NCBI GenBank assembly: GCA_018644725.1
Contig: JABGPZ010000012.1
Span: forward strand, 1-41,711
Direction of reading: 5' to 3'
DNA length: 41,711 nt
Source: Phycisphaerales bacterium
GTDB taxonomy: Bacteria > Planctomycetota > Phycisphaerae > SM23-33
Positions 24,403 through 31,493 of the stretch are shown in pieces. The notes beneath the pieces were generated by a model. The model had not been told where the DNA came from. It made no database searches and saw only the letters and a list, made by a program, of their open reading frames with translations. A program made the translations under genes and the position numbers. Position 1 is the stretch's first letter. Each line of letters begins with the position of its first letter.

Positions 24403-24543
24403 ATGAAACGCTTTGCAATGTTAATGCTCGTGGCGATGTTCTTGGTGGCTGGCTGTGGGAAGAAAGCCGAAGCCCCCGCCGCCAAGACCGACTGCGAAGC
24501 TTGTGGCGTGGGTAACGCTTGCAAGTGCCCCGCACCCAAATAG
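24403..24543 (+). CDS. 46-residue Cys-containing small lipoprotein
   Basis: A short gene with AAAGGAAA seven bases before ATG 24403. The product has a lipoprotein signal (MKRFAMLMLVAMFLVAGC, lipid Cys18) whose core matches those of neighbouring lipoproteins, a short Lys/Ala/Pro spacer, then a CEAC motif (Cys31, Cys34) and a CKC motif (Cys40, Cys42), ending in PAPK. Four free cysteines in the mature part suggest metal binding or a redox role; no named family is recognised. It stands alone between two terminators and so has its own transcription unit. Confidence 0.72.
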   Translation: MKRFAMLMLVAMFLVAGCGKKAEAPAAKTDCEACGVGNACKCPAPK

Positions 24544-24611
24544 GGAAGTCGGCAGCTGGTAGACGAATTGAATGCAGGCCCACGGGAGATGGTGCTTCGA
24601 TGTATTTCCAG

Positions 24612-24640
24612 CCTGATGGCACGGGTCATCAGGTTTTTTT
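24612..24640 (+). terminator. Rho-independent terminator of the small lipoprotein gene
   Basis: CCTGATG pairs with CATCAGG over an eight-base loop, followed by seven T, 68 nt after the stop. Confidence 0.85.
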
Positions 24641-24741
24641 GTGTCCTGATCGAAAAAAATCTCTAAGATAAGGAGTATTAATTCGTCCAAAGGGGGAAGG
24701 CCGAAGACGGCCGATCCACTCGATGGCCCGTGGAGACCTGT

Positions 24742-25278
24742 ATGAGCGAGCAAACCGACCGCCGCCGCGCAATGCTGACCAAAGCACTGGAGGAGCACTC
24801 CGATGTGTTGGTGGGGTATGCGCGTAAACTTCTGGGCGACTGGGACCTTGCGCGCGACGTGGTGCAGGACGTGATGGTCAAGCTGATCCCGGCCGAACCG
24901 CTTCCCGCCGACGGCGCGCTCAAAAGCTGGCTGTTTCGGGTCTGCCGCAACCGTGCCATCGACATCATCCGCAAGGAGCGACGCATGAACTTCCTCGAAT
25001 CTCCCGGCGAGACAACGCCAGACCCGGCGATGAGCCCCGCCGCCGCCGTCGAGCTTGGCGACACCGTCTCGGGTGTGTTGGCGATGCTCGACACGCTGCC
25101 CACAAATCAACGTGAAGTGTTGCGCCTGAAATTCCAGGCCGAACTCAGCTATCGTGAAATCGCCGAAATTACAGGCCACAGTGTCTCAAACGTCGGCTTT
25201 TTGATCCACACCGGCATCCGCAAACTCCGTGACAAACTTCGCCCCACGGGCCTGCTGGTCCAGGGAGGTGTAGCATGA
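24742..25278 (+). CDS. ECF-type RNA polymerase sigma factor
   Basis: A 178-aa cytoplasmic sigma factor of the extracytoplasmic-function group. Region 2: YARKLLGDWDLARDVVQDVMVKLI, followed by WLFRVCRNRAIDIIRKERR. Region 4: LPTNQREVLRLKFQAELSYREIAEITG with the HTH and a basic C-terminus. Region 3 is replaced by a short acidic/Pro linker. ATG 24742 is preferred because GGAG stands seven bases upstream; a GTG at 24730 is possible. The stop overlaps the next gene by ATGA, as typical for a sigma/anti-sigma pair. No ECF-type autoregulated promoter could be defined in the roughly 100 nt upstream. Confidence 0.92.
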   Translation: MSEQTDRRRAMLTKALEEHSDVLVGYARKLLGDWDLARDVVQDVMVKLIPAEPLPADGALKSWLFRVCRNRAIDIIRKERRMNFLESPGETTPDPAMSPAAAVELGDTVSGVLAMLDTLPTNQREVLRLKFQAELSYREIAEITGHSVSNVGFLIHTGIRKLRDKLRPTGLLVQGGVA

Positions 25279-26546
25279 CCTATGACCCATCCAATACGCC
25301 CCGTGATGAACTGCTCGAACTCAAGCTGCCTGCGCTGATTGCTGGCGAGCTGAGCGAGGCCGAGGCCGCCGGGCTTCGCATGGCCATCAATGCCGACGAA
25401 GCTCTTGCCGCCGAATACGAAGAATTGCTCAGTGCGACGTCGCTGCTGGGGATGGCGTTGAAGCACGAGCCGACCCAGCCGCTGACCAATACCCAGATCG
25501 AAGCGATTCTCAAGGCGGCTGAAACGGGCGAAGAACGTCTTGACGCGCTCGAGTCGGCCGCACGGAGCCGCACGTTCCATTTCCCGTGCGGAGACGGCGG
25601 GCGCAAATGGCAGTGGTGGCTTTCGGTGGCGGCGAGCATTGTGGTTTGTATTGTCGCGGCGCAATTTTTGATGATGCTCGGCAGCGCAACCCGTCCCAAA
25701 CCGATTCCCGGCCCGGTGGCGACCACGCCCGATGGCGAGCAAACGCCCGAAGGGTATCACGGTACGCCCGCGCCGCTGGAGGGTGATACGATTTGGATCG
25801 ATCCCGGTATGATGCCTGACACCACCGAGCCGCATCTCGCCAGCGCACCGCGCGAGGGCTATGTCCCGCTCGAAATCAAGCTGCCTTCCCGCCGATCCGA
25901 CGGCACGCCTTGCCTCATCTCCCGCAACGAGCCGAACATGGAAGAACGCAAGCCGAGGGATTATCGCCGGCCACAGTTCTATGTTCCCAAGGGCACGATC
26001 AACGTCGCGCTCACCACGACCGTCACCGCCAGCGAAGAACCGATGATCGGGGAATTGTCCCAGATCGTTGATGGCATTGCCGAATCGGACGATGAGAATA
26101 TTCTCGACCTCGACTCCGGCCCGGTGTGGGTGACGTTGGACCTCGGCAAATCGTGCGAGCTTTTCGCGATTGTGATGTGGCATCGTGACCGCGGGGAAGT
26201 CGAAATTGCGATGCGCGACGTGATTGTCGAGACGGCCGACGACAAAGACTTCACAATCAACCATTACATCCTCTTCAACAACGATCACGATGGCTCGCTG
26301 AACAAAGGCCACCCCAAGGGCACCGACCAGCAGTACATCGAAACCCACGAGGGCAAGCTTGTCGACGCGCTGGCGGTCAAGGCGCGCTACGTGCGTTTCT
26401 GGTCCAACGGCAACACCGTGGACGATTGCACCTATTGGAGTGAGATCAAAATTTTCGGCAAGGATATCCCCACTTCGACCACGCCTGGGCTGAACCCCCT
26501 CGCGATGATCGTATCCCGAGCGCTTCGCGCTCACCTCGCGAGCTGA
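25275..26546 (+). CDS. Putative membrane anti-sigma factor with C-terminal discoidin-like domain (subtype A)
   Basis: A 423-aa single-pass protein. The N-terminal cytoplasmic part (1-110) is helical and acidic, starting DELLELKLPALIAGELSEAEA as in short anti-sigma domains, but it lacks a HxxxCxxC zinc motif. A transmembrane segment follows (about 112-135), then a Pro-rich linker, and from about 195 to 405 a beta-rich discoidin/F5-8-type-C-like domain with EPNMEERKP, RRPQFYVP, QIVDG, LDLGKSCELFAIVMWH, ILFNNDHDGSL, RYVRFWSNGN. This domain is the same as in the three lipoproteins downstream. Calling it anti-sigma rests on the ATGA overlap with the ECF gene and on topology, as no known anti-sigma domain is recognised with certainty. 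Confidence 0.75.
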   Translation: MTYDPSNTPRDELLELKLPALIAGELSEAEAAGLRMAINADEALAAEYEELLSATSLLGMALKHEPTQPLTNTQIEAILKAAETGEERLDALESAARSRTFHFPCGDGGRKWQWWLSVAASIVVCIVAAQFLMMLGSATRPKPIPGPVATTPDGEQTPEGYHGTPAPLEGDTIWIDPGMMPDTTEPHLASAPREGYVPLEIKLPSRRSDGTPCLISRNEPNMEERKPRDYRRPQFYVPKGTINVALTTTVTASEEPMIGELSQIVDGIAESDDENILDLDSGPVWVTLDLGKSCELFAIVMWHRDRGEVEIAMRDVIVETADDKDFTINHYILFNNDHDGSLNKGHPKGTDQQYIETHEGKLVDALAVKARYVRFWSNGNTVDDCTYWSEIKIFGKDIPTSTTPGLNPLAMIVSRALRAHLAS

Positions 26547-26610
26547 GGACTCGCAGGACCCCAACGTCGCATGGATGGAGACCACGACGAACGCACTGAA
26601 GGAGAATATC

Positions 26611-28857
26611 ATGAAATCTGCACTTTATACCTGCCTGATCGCAGCCGTACTGCTTGGCGTTGGCGGTTGTAAGAAATCCAAACCGCCCACACCGCCCACA
26701 CCTGCAACCCCCGCCACATCTGCGGATAAGGTGGAATTGACCTTTGAGCCGGGCTCGCCGTGCGGAGTCACCGGCGCGGTTTTGCCCGATGTCGTTATGC
26801 GCGACTTGACTGACGAGCAGAAACGTCATTTGCGCAACTTCATTCCTCCCAAGGGGAAATTTTTCGTCCGGCGAGGCGTGCGCAACGTGGCGAAATACAA
26901 AACTTTCACAACCAACAAGCGGTCCTCGGCCCACCCTTCCTATCTGGGCGATGGCGACATTGACCCGAATCGATGGGGTCGAAGTCTTTCCCTCTATGAA
27001 GATCCCGCGCCGAGCTATGCCAACGATGAGCAACCCCATGTGACGGTGGATCTCGGCGGCGAGTATGATGTGGAAGCGGTGTGCGTGTGGCATGATTATA
27101 AACGGCGGACAATTTTTGAGGGCGTGGTTGTGCAGGTGTCGACGCGGGCGGATTTCTCTACCAATTCGACCGAGACGGTGTTCAACAATGATTACTCGGG
27201 CGAGATGGGCTTTGGCACGGGGAAAGACTCGCTCTATCGTTCCAGCACCGACGGCGAGTTGATTCGTGTCGGCATCGAGGGCGTCGGTTGGCGCGGCCGT
27301 TATGTGCGGGTCTATACGCGCGGCGTGGCTGGCGATCCCGAGGCGAGTCCGACGCTGTTGGAAGTGGGGGTCTATGCGCGGCCGAACCCGGGCGACATTG
27401 ACCCCGACGACTTGGTCGAGTTGGAATTTGATTTTTTCAATTTCAACCGCGATGAAGATTGGAAGCATGGCCCGTGGCATATGGAGGGCGTGTCGCGTCC
27501 GACGATTTGCTATCCCGACAACATCAAGCCCGAGCAACAAAAGCGGATGCGGCCTAGGGCCTGGAGGCTGCCTTTGATGATGGTTCGCAAGGGCGTGCGA
27601 AATGTAGCACGAGGCAAAACATCCACCGCCAACAAGAAAAGGATGGGCTTGGGGAAACTAACCGTCCTGACCAACGGGGCCGTTGCGTGTGATACGTTGG
27701 AACAGGTGTTCATGCTGACGGACGAAGCGGCAGAGGGCCATGACGAGGATGAGATTCCTGCGGTGACGGTGGATCTCGGCGCGGAGTATGATGTGGAAGC
27801 GGTGTGCGTCTGGCACAATTATCGCCGGCCGATTATCTATGAGGGTGTTGTCGTGCAGGTTTCGACGGACAAGAATTTTCCCGATGACCCGGCCAAGACG
27901 CAGATCATTTTCAATAATGATTACCACGATGATGTCGGTTTTGGCAAAGGCGAGGACTTGTTGTATTGCGCCAGCATGTATGGCGAATTGATGCGAGCAG
28001 GGCCGATGGGCAAAGGCCGCAAGGCGCGGTATGTGCGGGTGTATACCTACGGCGTGCTGAACGATTTCTCGTCGTATCCCGCATTCCTCGAAATTGGCGT
28101 GTACGCACTGCCCAAGAAACTCGATGTGCAACAGGCCCGCCAGCACATCGTTCAGGCCAAGGCGGTCGAGAAACAACGCGAGACCGTGCAGGAAAAAGTT
28201 GCGGAGGAGCTTACCGTAGCGGTTGCTGCGGCGCAGGAAAATGCGCCCACGGGGATGGCTGCGCTCGATGTGACCCTTCCGAAGCAGCGCATTGATGGCA
28301 CACCTCAGCCGCCCAAGGGCGAACCGAACATGGAAACGTCCAAACCCAAGGGCTACACGCGTCCTGCGTTCTATGTCCCCACCGGCACGATCAATCTTGC
28401 CAAGGGCAAGACCGTCACCGTCAGCGAAGAGCCGATGGTCGGCGAGATATCGCAGATCGTCGACGGCGAAGCCGAATCGACCGACGAAACCACGCTCGAC
28501 CTCGACTCCGGCCCGGCCTGGGTGGTTGTCGACCTCGGCAAGGAATGCGAGATTTTCGCGATCCTGATGTGGCACCGTCACAGCAACATTTACGTCTTCC
28601 GTGACGTGATCATCGAAGTGTCCAACGACATGGACTTCCTCGATGCCACCGTCTTGTTCAACAACGACCACGACGGCTCGCTCGGCAAGGGTTACGAAAA
28701 GGGCCATGACAAGCAGTACATCGAAACGTACGAAGGCAAGCTGGTTGATGCCAAGGGCACCAAGGGGCGCTACGTCCGGTTCTGGTCGAACGGGAATCAC
28801 TACGACGGCTCGAACTACTGGATCGAAGCGATGGTCTTTGGCCGCGCGGTGAAATAG
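26611..28857 (+). CDS. Large lipoprotein with three discoidin-like domains (C-terminal subtype B)
   Basis: A 748-aa protein from ATG 26611, preceded by GAAGGAG. The signal peptide ends in a lipobox VGGC (Cys20), followed by a Pro/Thr-rich spacer. Three related beta-domains follow: about 87-255 and 325-500 (each with RGVRNVA or KGVRNVA, VTVDLG.EYDVEAVCVWH, VVVQVS, RYVRVYT), then 550-748, which is of the conserved family shared with the flanking genes (FYVPTGTINLAKGKTV, QIVDG, LDLDSGPAWVVVDLGKECEIFAILMWH, LFNNDHDGSLGKG, GRYVRFWSNGN). Such domains usually bind carbohydrates or other surface ligands. The protein is probably surface or periplasm exposed. Confidence 0.82.
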   Translation: MKSALYTCLIAAVLLGVGGCKKSKPPTPPTPATPATSADKVELTFEPGSPCGVTGAVLPDVVMRDLTDEQKRHLRNFIPPKGKFFVRRGVRNVAKYKTFTTNKRSSAHPSYLGDGDIDPNRWGRSLSLYEDPAPSYANDEQPHVTVDLGGEYDVEAVCVWHDYKRRTIFEGVVVQVSTRADFSTNSTETVFNNDYSGEMGFGTGKDSLYRSSTDGELIRVGIEGVGWRGRYVRVYTRGVAGDPEASPTLLEVGVYARPNPGDIDPDDLVELEFDFFNFNRDEDWKHGPWHMEGVSRPTICYPDNIKPEQQKRMRPRAWRLPLMMVRKGVRNVARGKTSTANKKRMGLGKLTVLTNGAVACDTLEQVFMLTDEAAEGHDEDEIPAVTVDLGAEYDVEAVCVWHNYRRPIIYEGVVVQVSTDKNFPDDPAKTQIIFNNDYHDDVGFGKGEDLLYCASMYGELMRAGPMGKGRKARYVRVYTYGVLNDFSSYPAFLEIGVYALPKKLDVQQARQHIVQAKAVEKQRETVQEKVAEELTVAVAAAQENAPTGMAALDVTLPKQRIDGTPQPPKGEPNMETSKPKGYTRPAFYVPTGTINLAKGKTVTVSEEPMVGEISQIVDGEAESTDETTLDLDSGPAWVVVDLGKECEIFAILMWHRHSNIYVFRDVIIEVSNDMDFLDATVLFNNDHDGSLGKGYEKGHDKQYIETYEGKLVDAKGTKGRYVRFWSNGNHYDGSNYWIEAMVFGRAVK

Positions 28858-29023
28858 AATGACGCGGCCTGTGCGGCCGACGCAATACAAGAACACAAGG
28901 GTAGAACCCTACACCAAACAGGAGACTCATGATGAAGACGCAAAAATGGATTATGCTGATGATGGTTGCGGCGCTGTTCGTCGCGGGGTGCGAAAAGCGC
29001 GACCCGGCCAAGAGCGCCAAGGA
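28815..29023 (+). repeat. 209-bp near-identical repeat, copy 1
   Basis: This block covers the last 14 codons of the 748-aa lipoprotein gene, the intergenic gap and the first 31 codons of the next gene. It recurs 836 bp downstream with two mismatches (28848 and 28871). The gap contains two small hairpins: CGGCC/GGCCG (28865-28879) and AGGGT/ACCCT (28898-28910). Confidence 0.95.
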
Positions 29024-29693
29024 GACCGACAACAAGACCCCGGCCCCCGCAGCCAAGGCTGATCCCGCAGCGCCTGCTGGCCAGGTCGCGCTGAAGATCA
29101 TGCTTCCCCAAGAGCGCTTTGACGGAACGCCCCTGTCGCCCAAGGACGAGCCGAACATGGAAGAACGCAAGCCGAGGGGCTATCGCCGGCCACAGTTCTA
29201 TGTTCCCATCGGCACGGTGAATTTGTCCCAGGGCAAGACCGTTACCGCCAGTGAAGAACCCTTTGTCGGGGAACTGAAACAGATTGTTGACGGCAATGCC
29301 GAATTGACCGACGAAACCACACTCGACCTGCACTCCGGCCCGGTGTGGGTGACAATCGACCTCGGCAAGGAATGCGAAATTTTCGCGGTCCTGATGTGGC
29401 ATCTTGACCGCGGGGTAATCGAAATTGCGATGCGCGATGTGATTGTCGAGACGGCCGACGACAAAGACTTCACAACCAACCATCACATCCTCTTCAACAA
29501 CGACCACAACGGCTCGCTGAAGAAGGGCCACGGCAAGGGCTCCGACAAGCAGTACCTCGAAACGTACGAAGGCAAGCTCGTCGATGCCAAGGGCACCAAG
29601 GGGCGCTACGTCCGGTTCTGGTCCAACGGTAACACCTGGGACGATTACACCTACTGGATCGAAGCGATGGTCTTTGGCCGCGCAGTGAAATAG
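28929..29693 (+). CDS. Lipoprotein with one discoidin-like domain (subtype A)
   Basis: A 254-aa lipoprotein. Signal MLMMVAALFVAGC (Cys21), a Lys/Ala/Pro-rich linker, then the conserved domain from about residue 50 with EPNMEERKPRGYRRPQFYVP, GKTVTASEEP, WVTIDLGKECEIFAVLMWH, EIAMRDVIVETADDKDF, ILFNNDHNGSL, RYVRFWSNGN. It shares long stretches of DNA as well as protein with the C-terminal domain of the anti-sigma-like gene. CAGGAG precedes the double ATG at 28929/28932. It is likely cotranscribed with the genes on both sides. Confidence 0.85.
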   Translation: MMKTQKWIMLMMVAALFVAGCEKRDPAKSAKETDNKTPAPAAKADPAAPAGQVALKIMLPQERFDGTPLSPKDEPNMEERKPRGYRRPQFYVPIGTVNLSQGKTVTASEEPFVGELKQIVDGNAELTDETTLDLHSGPVWVTIDLGKECEIFAVLMWHLDRGVIEIAMRDVIVETADDKDFTTNHHILFNNDHNGSLKKGHGKGSDKQYLETYEGKLVDAKGTKGRYVRFWSNGNTWDDYTYWIEAMVFGRAVK

Positions 29694-29859
29694 AATGACG
29701 CGGCCTATGCGGCCGACGCAATACAAGAACACAAGGGTAGAACCCTACACCAAACAGGAGACTCATGATGAAGACGCAAAAATGGATTATGCTGATGATG
29801 GTTGCGGCGCTGTTCGTCGCGGGGTGCGAAAAGCGCGACCCGGCCAAGAGCGCCAAGGA
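29651..29859 (+). repeat. 209-bp near-identical repeat, copy 2
   Basis: Second copy of the 28815-29023 block, spanning the end of the 254-aa lipoprotein gene, the gap and the first codons of the 288-aa lipoprotein gene. One of the two changes is in the loop of the CGGCC hairpin, leaving the stem intact. Confidence 0.95.
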
Positions 29860-30631
29860 TGTTGCAGACAAAGCAGGCGAAATCAAGATGGCTGACAACG
29901 CCGACGCGAAAGTCGCCGACAAGATAGATGACAAGGCTGACGCAAAAGTAGCCGACGACGCCCCGGCCCCCAACCCCGAGCCGAAACCGGCCCCCAAGCC
30001 GGAACCCAAGCCTTCCGCCGCGGGCCAAGTTGAGCTGAAGATCGCTCTCCCTGTGGAGCGCATCGACGGCACGCCCCTGCCGCCTCAGGGCGAACCGAAC
30101 ATGGAAACGTCCAAGCCCGTGGGCTACACGCGCCCCGCGTTCTACGTGCCTTCCGGCACGATCAACCTTGCCTTGGGCAAGACCGTCACCGTCAGCGATG
30201 AACCCCTGGGTGCCGAGCTTTCGCAGATCGTCGACGGCAATGCCGAATCGACCCAAGAAACCACGCTCGACTTCGGCTCCGCCCCGGCTTGGGTGGTTGT
30301 CGACCTCGGTAAGGAATGCGAAATTTTCGCAATCCTGATGTGGCACAGTCACAGCAACATCTACGTCTTCCGTGATGTGATCGTCGAAGTGTCCAACGAC
30401 CCGGACTTCCTCTCAAGCGAGGTCCTGTTCAACAACGACCATGACGGCTCGCTCGGCAAGGGCCACAAAAAGGGCACTGACAAGCAGTACGTCGAAACGT
30501 ACGAAGGCAAGCTGATTGACGCCAAGGGTGTCAAGGGGCGCTACGTCCGGTTCTGGTCGAACGGCAACACCGCCGACAAGTCGAACTACTGGATCGAAGC
30601 GCAAGTCTTTGGGAGAGCGCTGACGAAGTAG
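29765..30631 (+). CDS. Lipoprotein with one discoidin-like domain (subtype B)
   Basis: A 288-aa lipoprotein whose first 31 residues are identical to those of the preceding protein, lipid Cys21 included. It then has a longer, charged linker of about 50 residues with repeats of Asp-Ala-Lys-Val-Ala-Asp type and a Pro/Glu/Lys stretch, followed by the conserved domain with EPNMETSKPVGYTRPAFYVP, GKTVTVSDEP, WVVVDLGKECEIFAILMWH, HSNIYVFRDVIVEVSND, LFNNDHDGSLGKG, GRYVRFWSNGN. This pattern is of the subtype found in the C-terminal domain of the 748-aa protein. It is the last gene before a strong terminator. Confidence 0.85.
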   Translation: MMKTQKWIMLMMVAALFVAGCEKRDPAKSAKDVADKAGEIKMADNADAKVADKIDDKADAKVADDAPAPNPEPKPAPKPEPKPSAAGQVELKIALPVERIDGTPLPPQGEPNMETSKPVGYTRPAFYVPSGTINLALGKTVTVSDEPLGAELSQIVDGNAESTQETTLDFGSAPAWVVVDLGKECEIFAILMWHSHSNIYVFRDVIVEVSNDPDFLSSEVLFNNDHDGSLGKGHKKGTDKQYVETYEGKLIDAKGVKGRYVRFWSNGNTADKSNYWIEAQVFGRALTK

Positions 30632-30691
30632 GGGCATCCTTTGTGGGTGCCGTGGCGGGAACGACAACCGCAGACAACGCGAAGCGACGAA

Positions 30692-30721
30692 CCCGGCCGA
30701 AATCGGTCGGGTTTGTTTTTT
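30692..30721 (+). terminator. Terminator of the sigma/lipoprotein cluster
   Basis: CCCGGCCGA pairs with TCGGTCGGG (one G-T pair) and is followed by TTTGTTTTTT, 60 nt after the last lipoprotein stop. No good terminator was seen between 24742 and this point. Confidence 0.85.
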
Positions 30722-30730
30722 ATTCGCTAC

Positions 30731-30759
30731 TTGGCAATGGCCGCCGGGTTCCATACAAT
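30731..30759 (+). promoter_or_regulatory. Probable promoter of the arsEFG-like operon
   Basis: TTGGCA (30731-30736), 17-nt spacer, TACAAT (30754-30759), 32 nt upstream of the first start codon. Confidence 0.65.
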
Positions 30760-30791
30760 GGCAAGTCCCCATTGGGGCGAAAGGAATAACG

Positions 30792-31031
30792 ATGGCAAAG
30801 ACAATTGACGTCCTCGGCACAGGCTGTGCCAAGTGCAAAATGCAATACGAAACGGTTCTCCAGGCGGTCGCCGAGCTCGGCCTCGACGCGGAGGTGAATA
30901 AAGTCGAAGACATCGCCCAGATCGTCGCGGCCGGCGTGATGATGACACCCGCGATCCGCATTGACGGCACCGTCGTCGCCAGCGGCAAACTCTATGACCT
31001 CGCCGCCGTCAAAGCACTCTTGGAGGCCTGA
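30792..31031 (+). CDS. arsE: Small thioredoxin-fold redox protein (MTH895/TM0996 family; ArsE-like)
   Basis: A 79-aa cytoplasmic protein of the small redox-active-disulfide group. It begins with IDVLGTGCAKC, giving a CAKC active site (Cys12, Cys15), followed by a cis-Pro region MMTPAIRIDG, the mark of the thioredoxin fold. A GAAAGGAA site precedes ATG. It is the first of three genes with the same order as the arsEFG operon described from Shewanella putrefaciens, where ArsE and ArsF together reduce nitrated aromatic arsenicals and ArsG exports the amino product. The physiological substrate here is unproven; a general electron or disulfide relay is possible. Confidence 0.85.
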   Translation: MAKTIDVLGTGCAKCKMQYETVLQAVAELGLDAEVNKVEDIAQIVAAGVMMTPAIRIDGTVVASGKLYDLAAVKALLEA

Positions 31032-31034
31032 TTG

Positions 31035-31493
31035 ATGCCCATGCTTTGGAAACGTATTCTGGGACTCGCGATTGTCCTTTTCGCGGCCGGCTCGTTGGTC
31101 TATTCGTTTACGACCGACCCCTATGGCCACCTGCAACCCTACAAGCCGCCGCGCGATGGCGTGGTGGTGTACTATTTCCTCGTGGGGTCCAAGCGGTGTG
31201 ACACCTGCAAGAACATTGAGGCCTATACGCGCGCTGCCGCCCAAACGGCCAAGGCGGAGGCGGTCGTGTTTGCGCTGGTCAATGCCGACGCGGAGGCCAA
31301 TGCGCATTTTCGCGACCCGGCGGAATTTAACCTCGCGGGCAAGTCGGTCGTCGTCGCACGCTATGCTGACGGTAAGCTCGTCAAATCGGTCAAGTGCAAA
31401 AAGATTTGGACGTGGGTCCACCAGGGTCAGGACGTGTTTGTCGCGGGGGTTCACGCCGCGCTGAAGAGCGTCGCAGAGGGGGCGGAAGAATGA
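31035..31493 (+). CDS. arsF: Membrane-anchored CxxC protein, ArsF-like
   Basis: A 152-aa protein with one N-terminal membrane anchor (about 7-25) and an extracytoplasmic thioredoxin-like domain: VVYYFLVGSKRCDTCKNIE with a CDTC pair (Cys55, Cys58), then VVFALVNADAEANAHF and a later CKKIW motif. This matches proteins annotated as nitrophenyl compound nitroreductase subunit ArsF. ATG 31035 is chosen (GGAGG lies eight bases upstream, inside the end of the preceding gene); a TTG at 31032 is an alternative. Its stop overlaps the next start by ATGA, which indicates coupling with the permease. Confidence 0.8.
   Translation: MPMLWKRILGLAIVLFAAGSLVYSFTTDPYGHLQPYKPPRDGVVVYYFLVGSKRCDTCKNIEAYTRAAAQTAKAEAVVFALVNADAEANAHFRDPAEFNLAGKSVVVARYADGKLVKSVKCKKIWTWVHQGQDVFVAGVHAALKSVAEGAEE

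Noticed and set aside
24742-30631. Tandem domain repeats as a CRISPR or satellite array
   Set aside because: The repeats are protein-coding domains of about 600 bp with diverged sequence, not short regular repeats with spacers.
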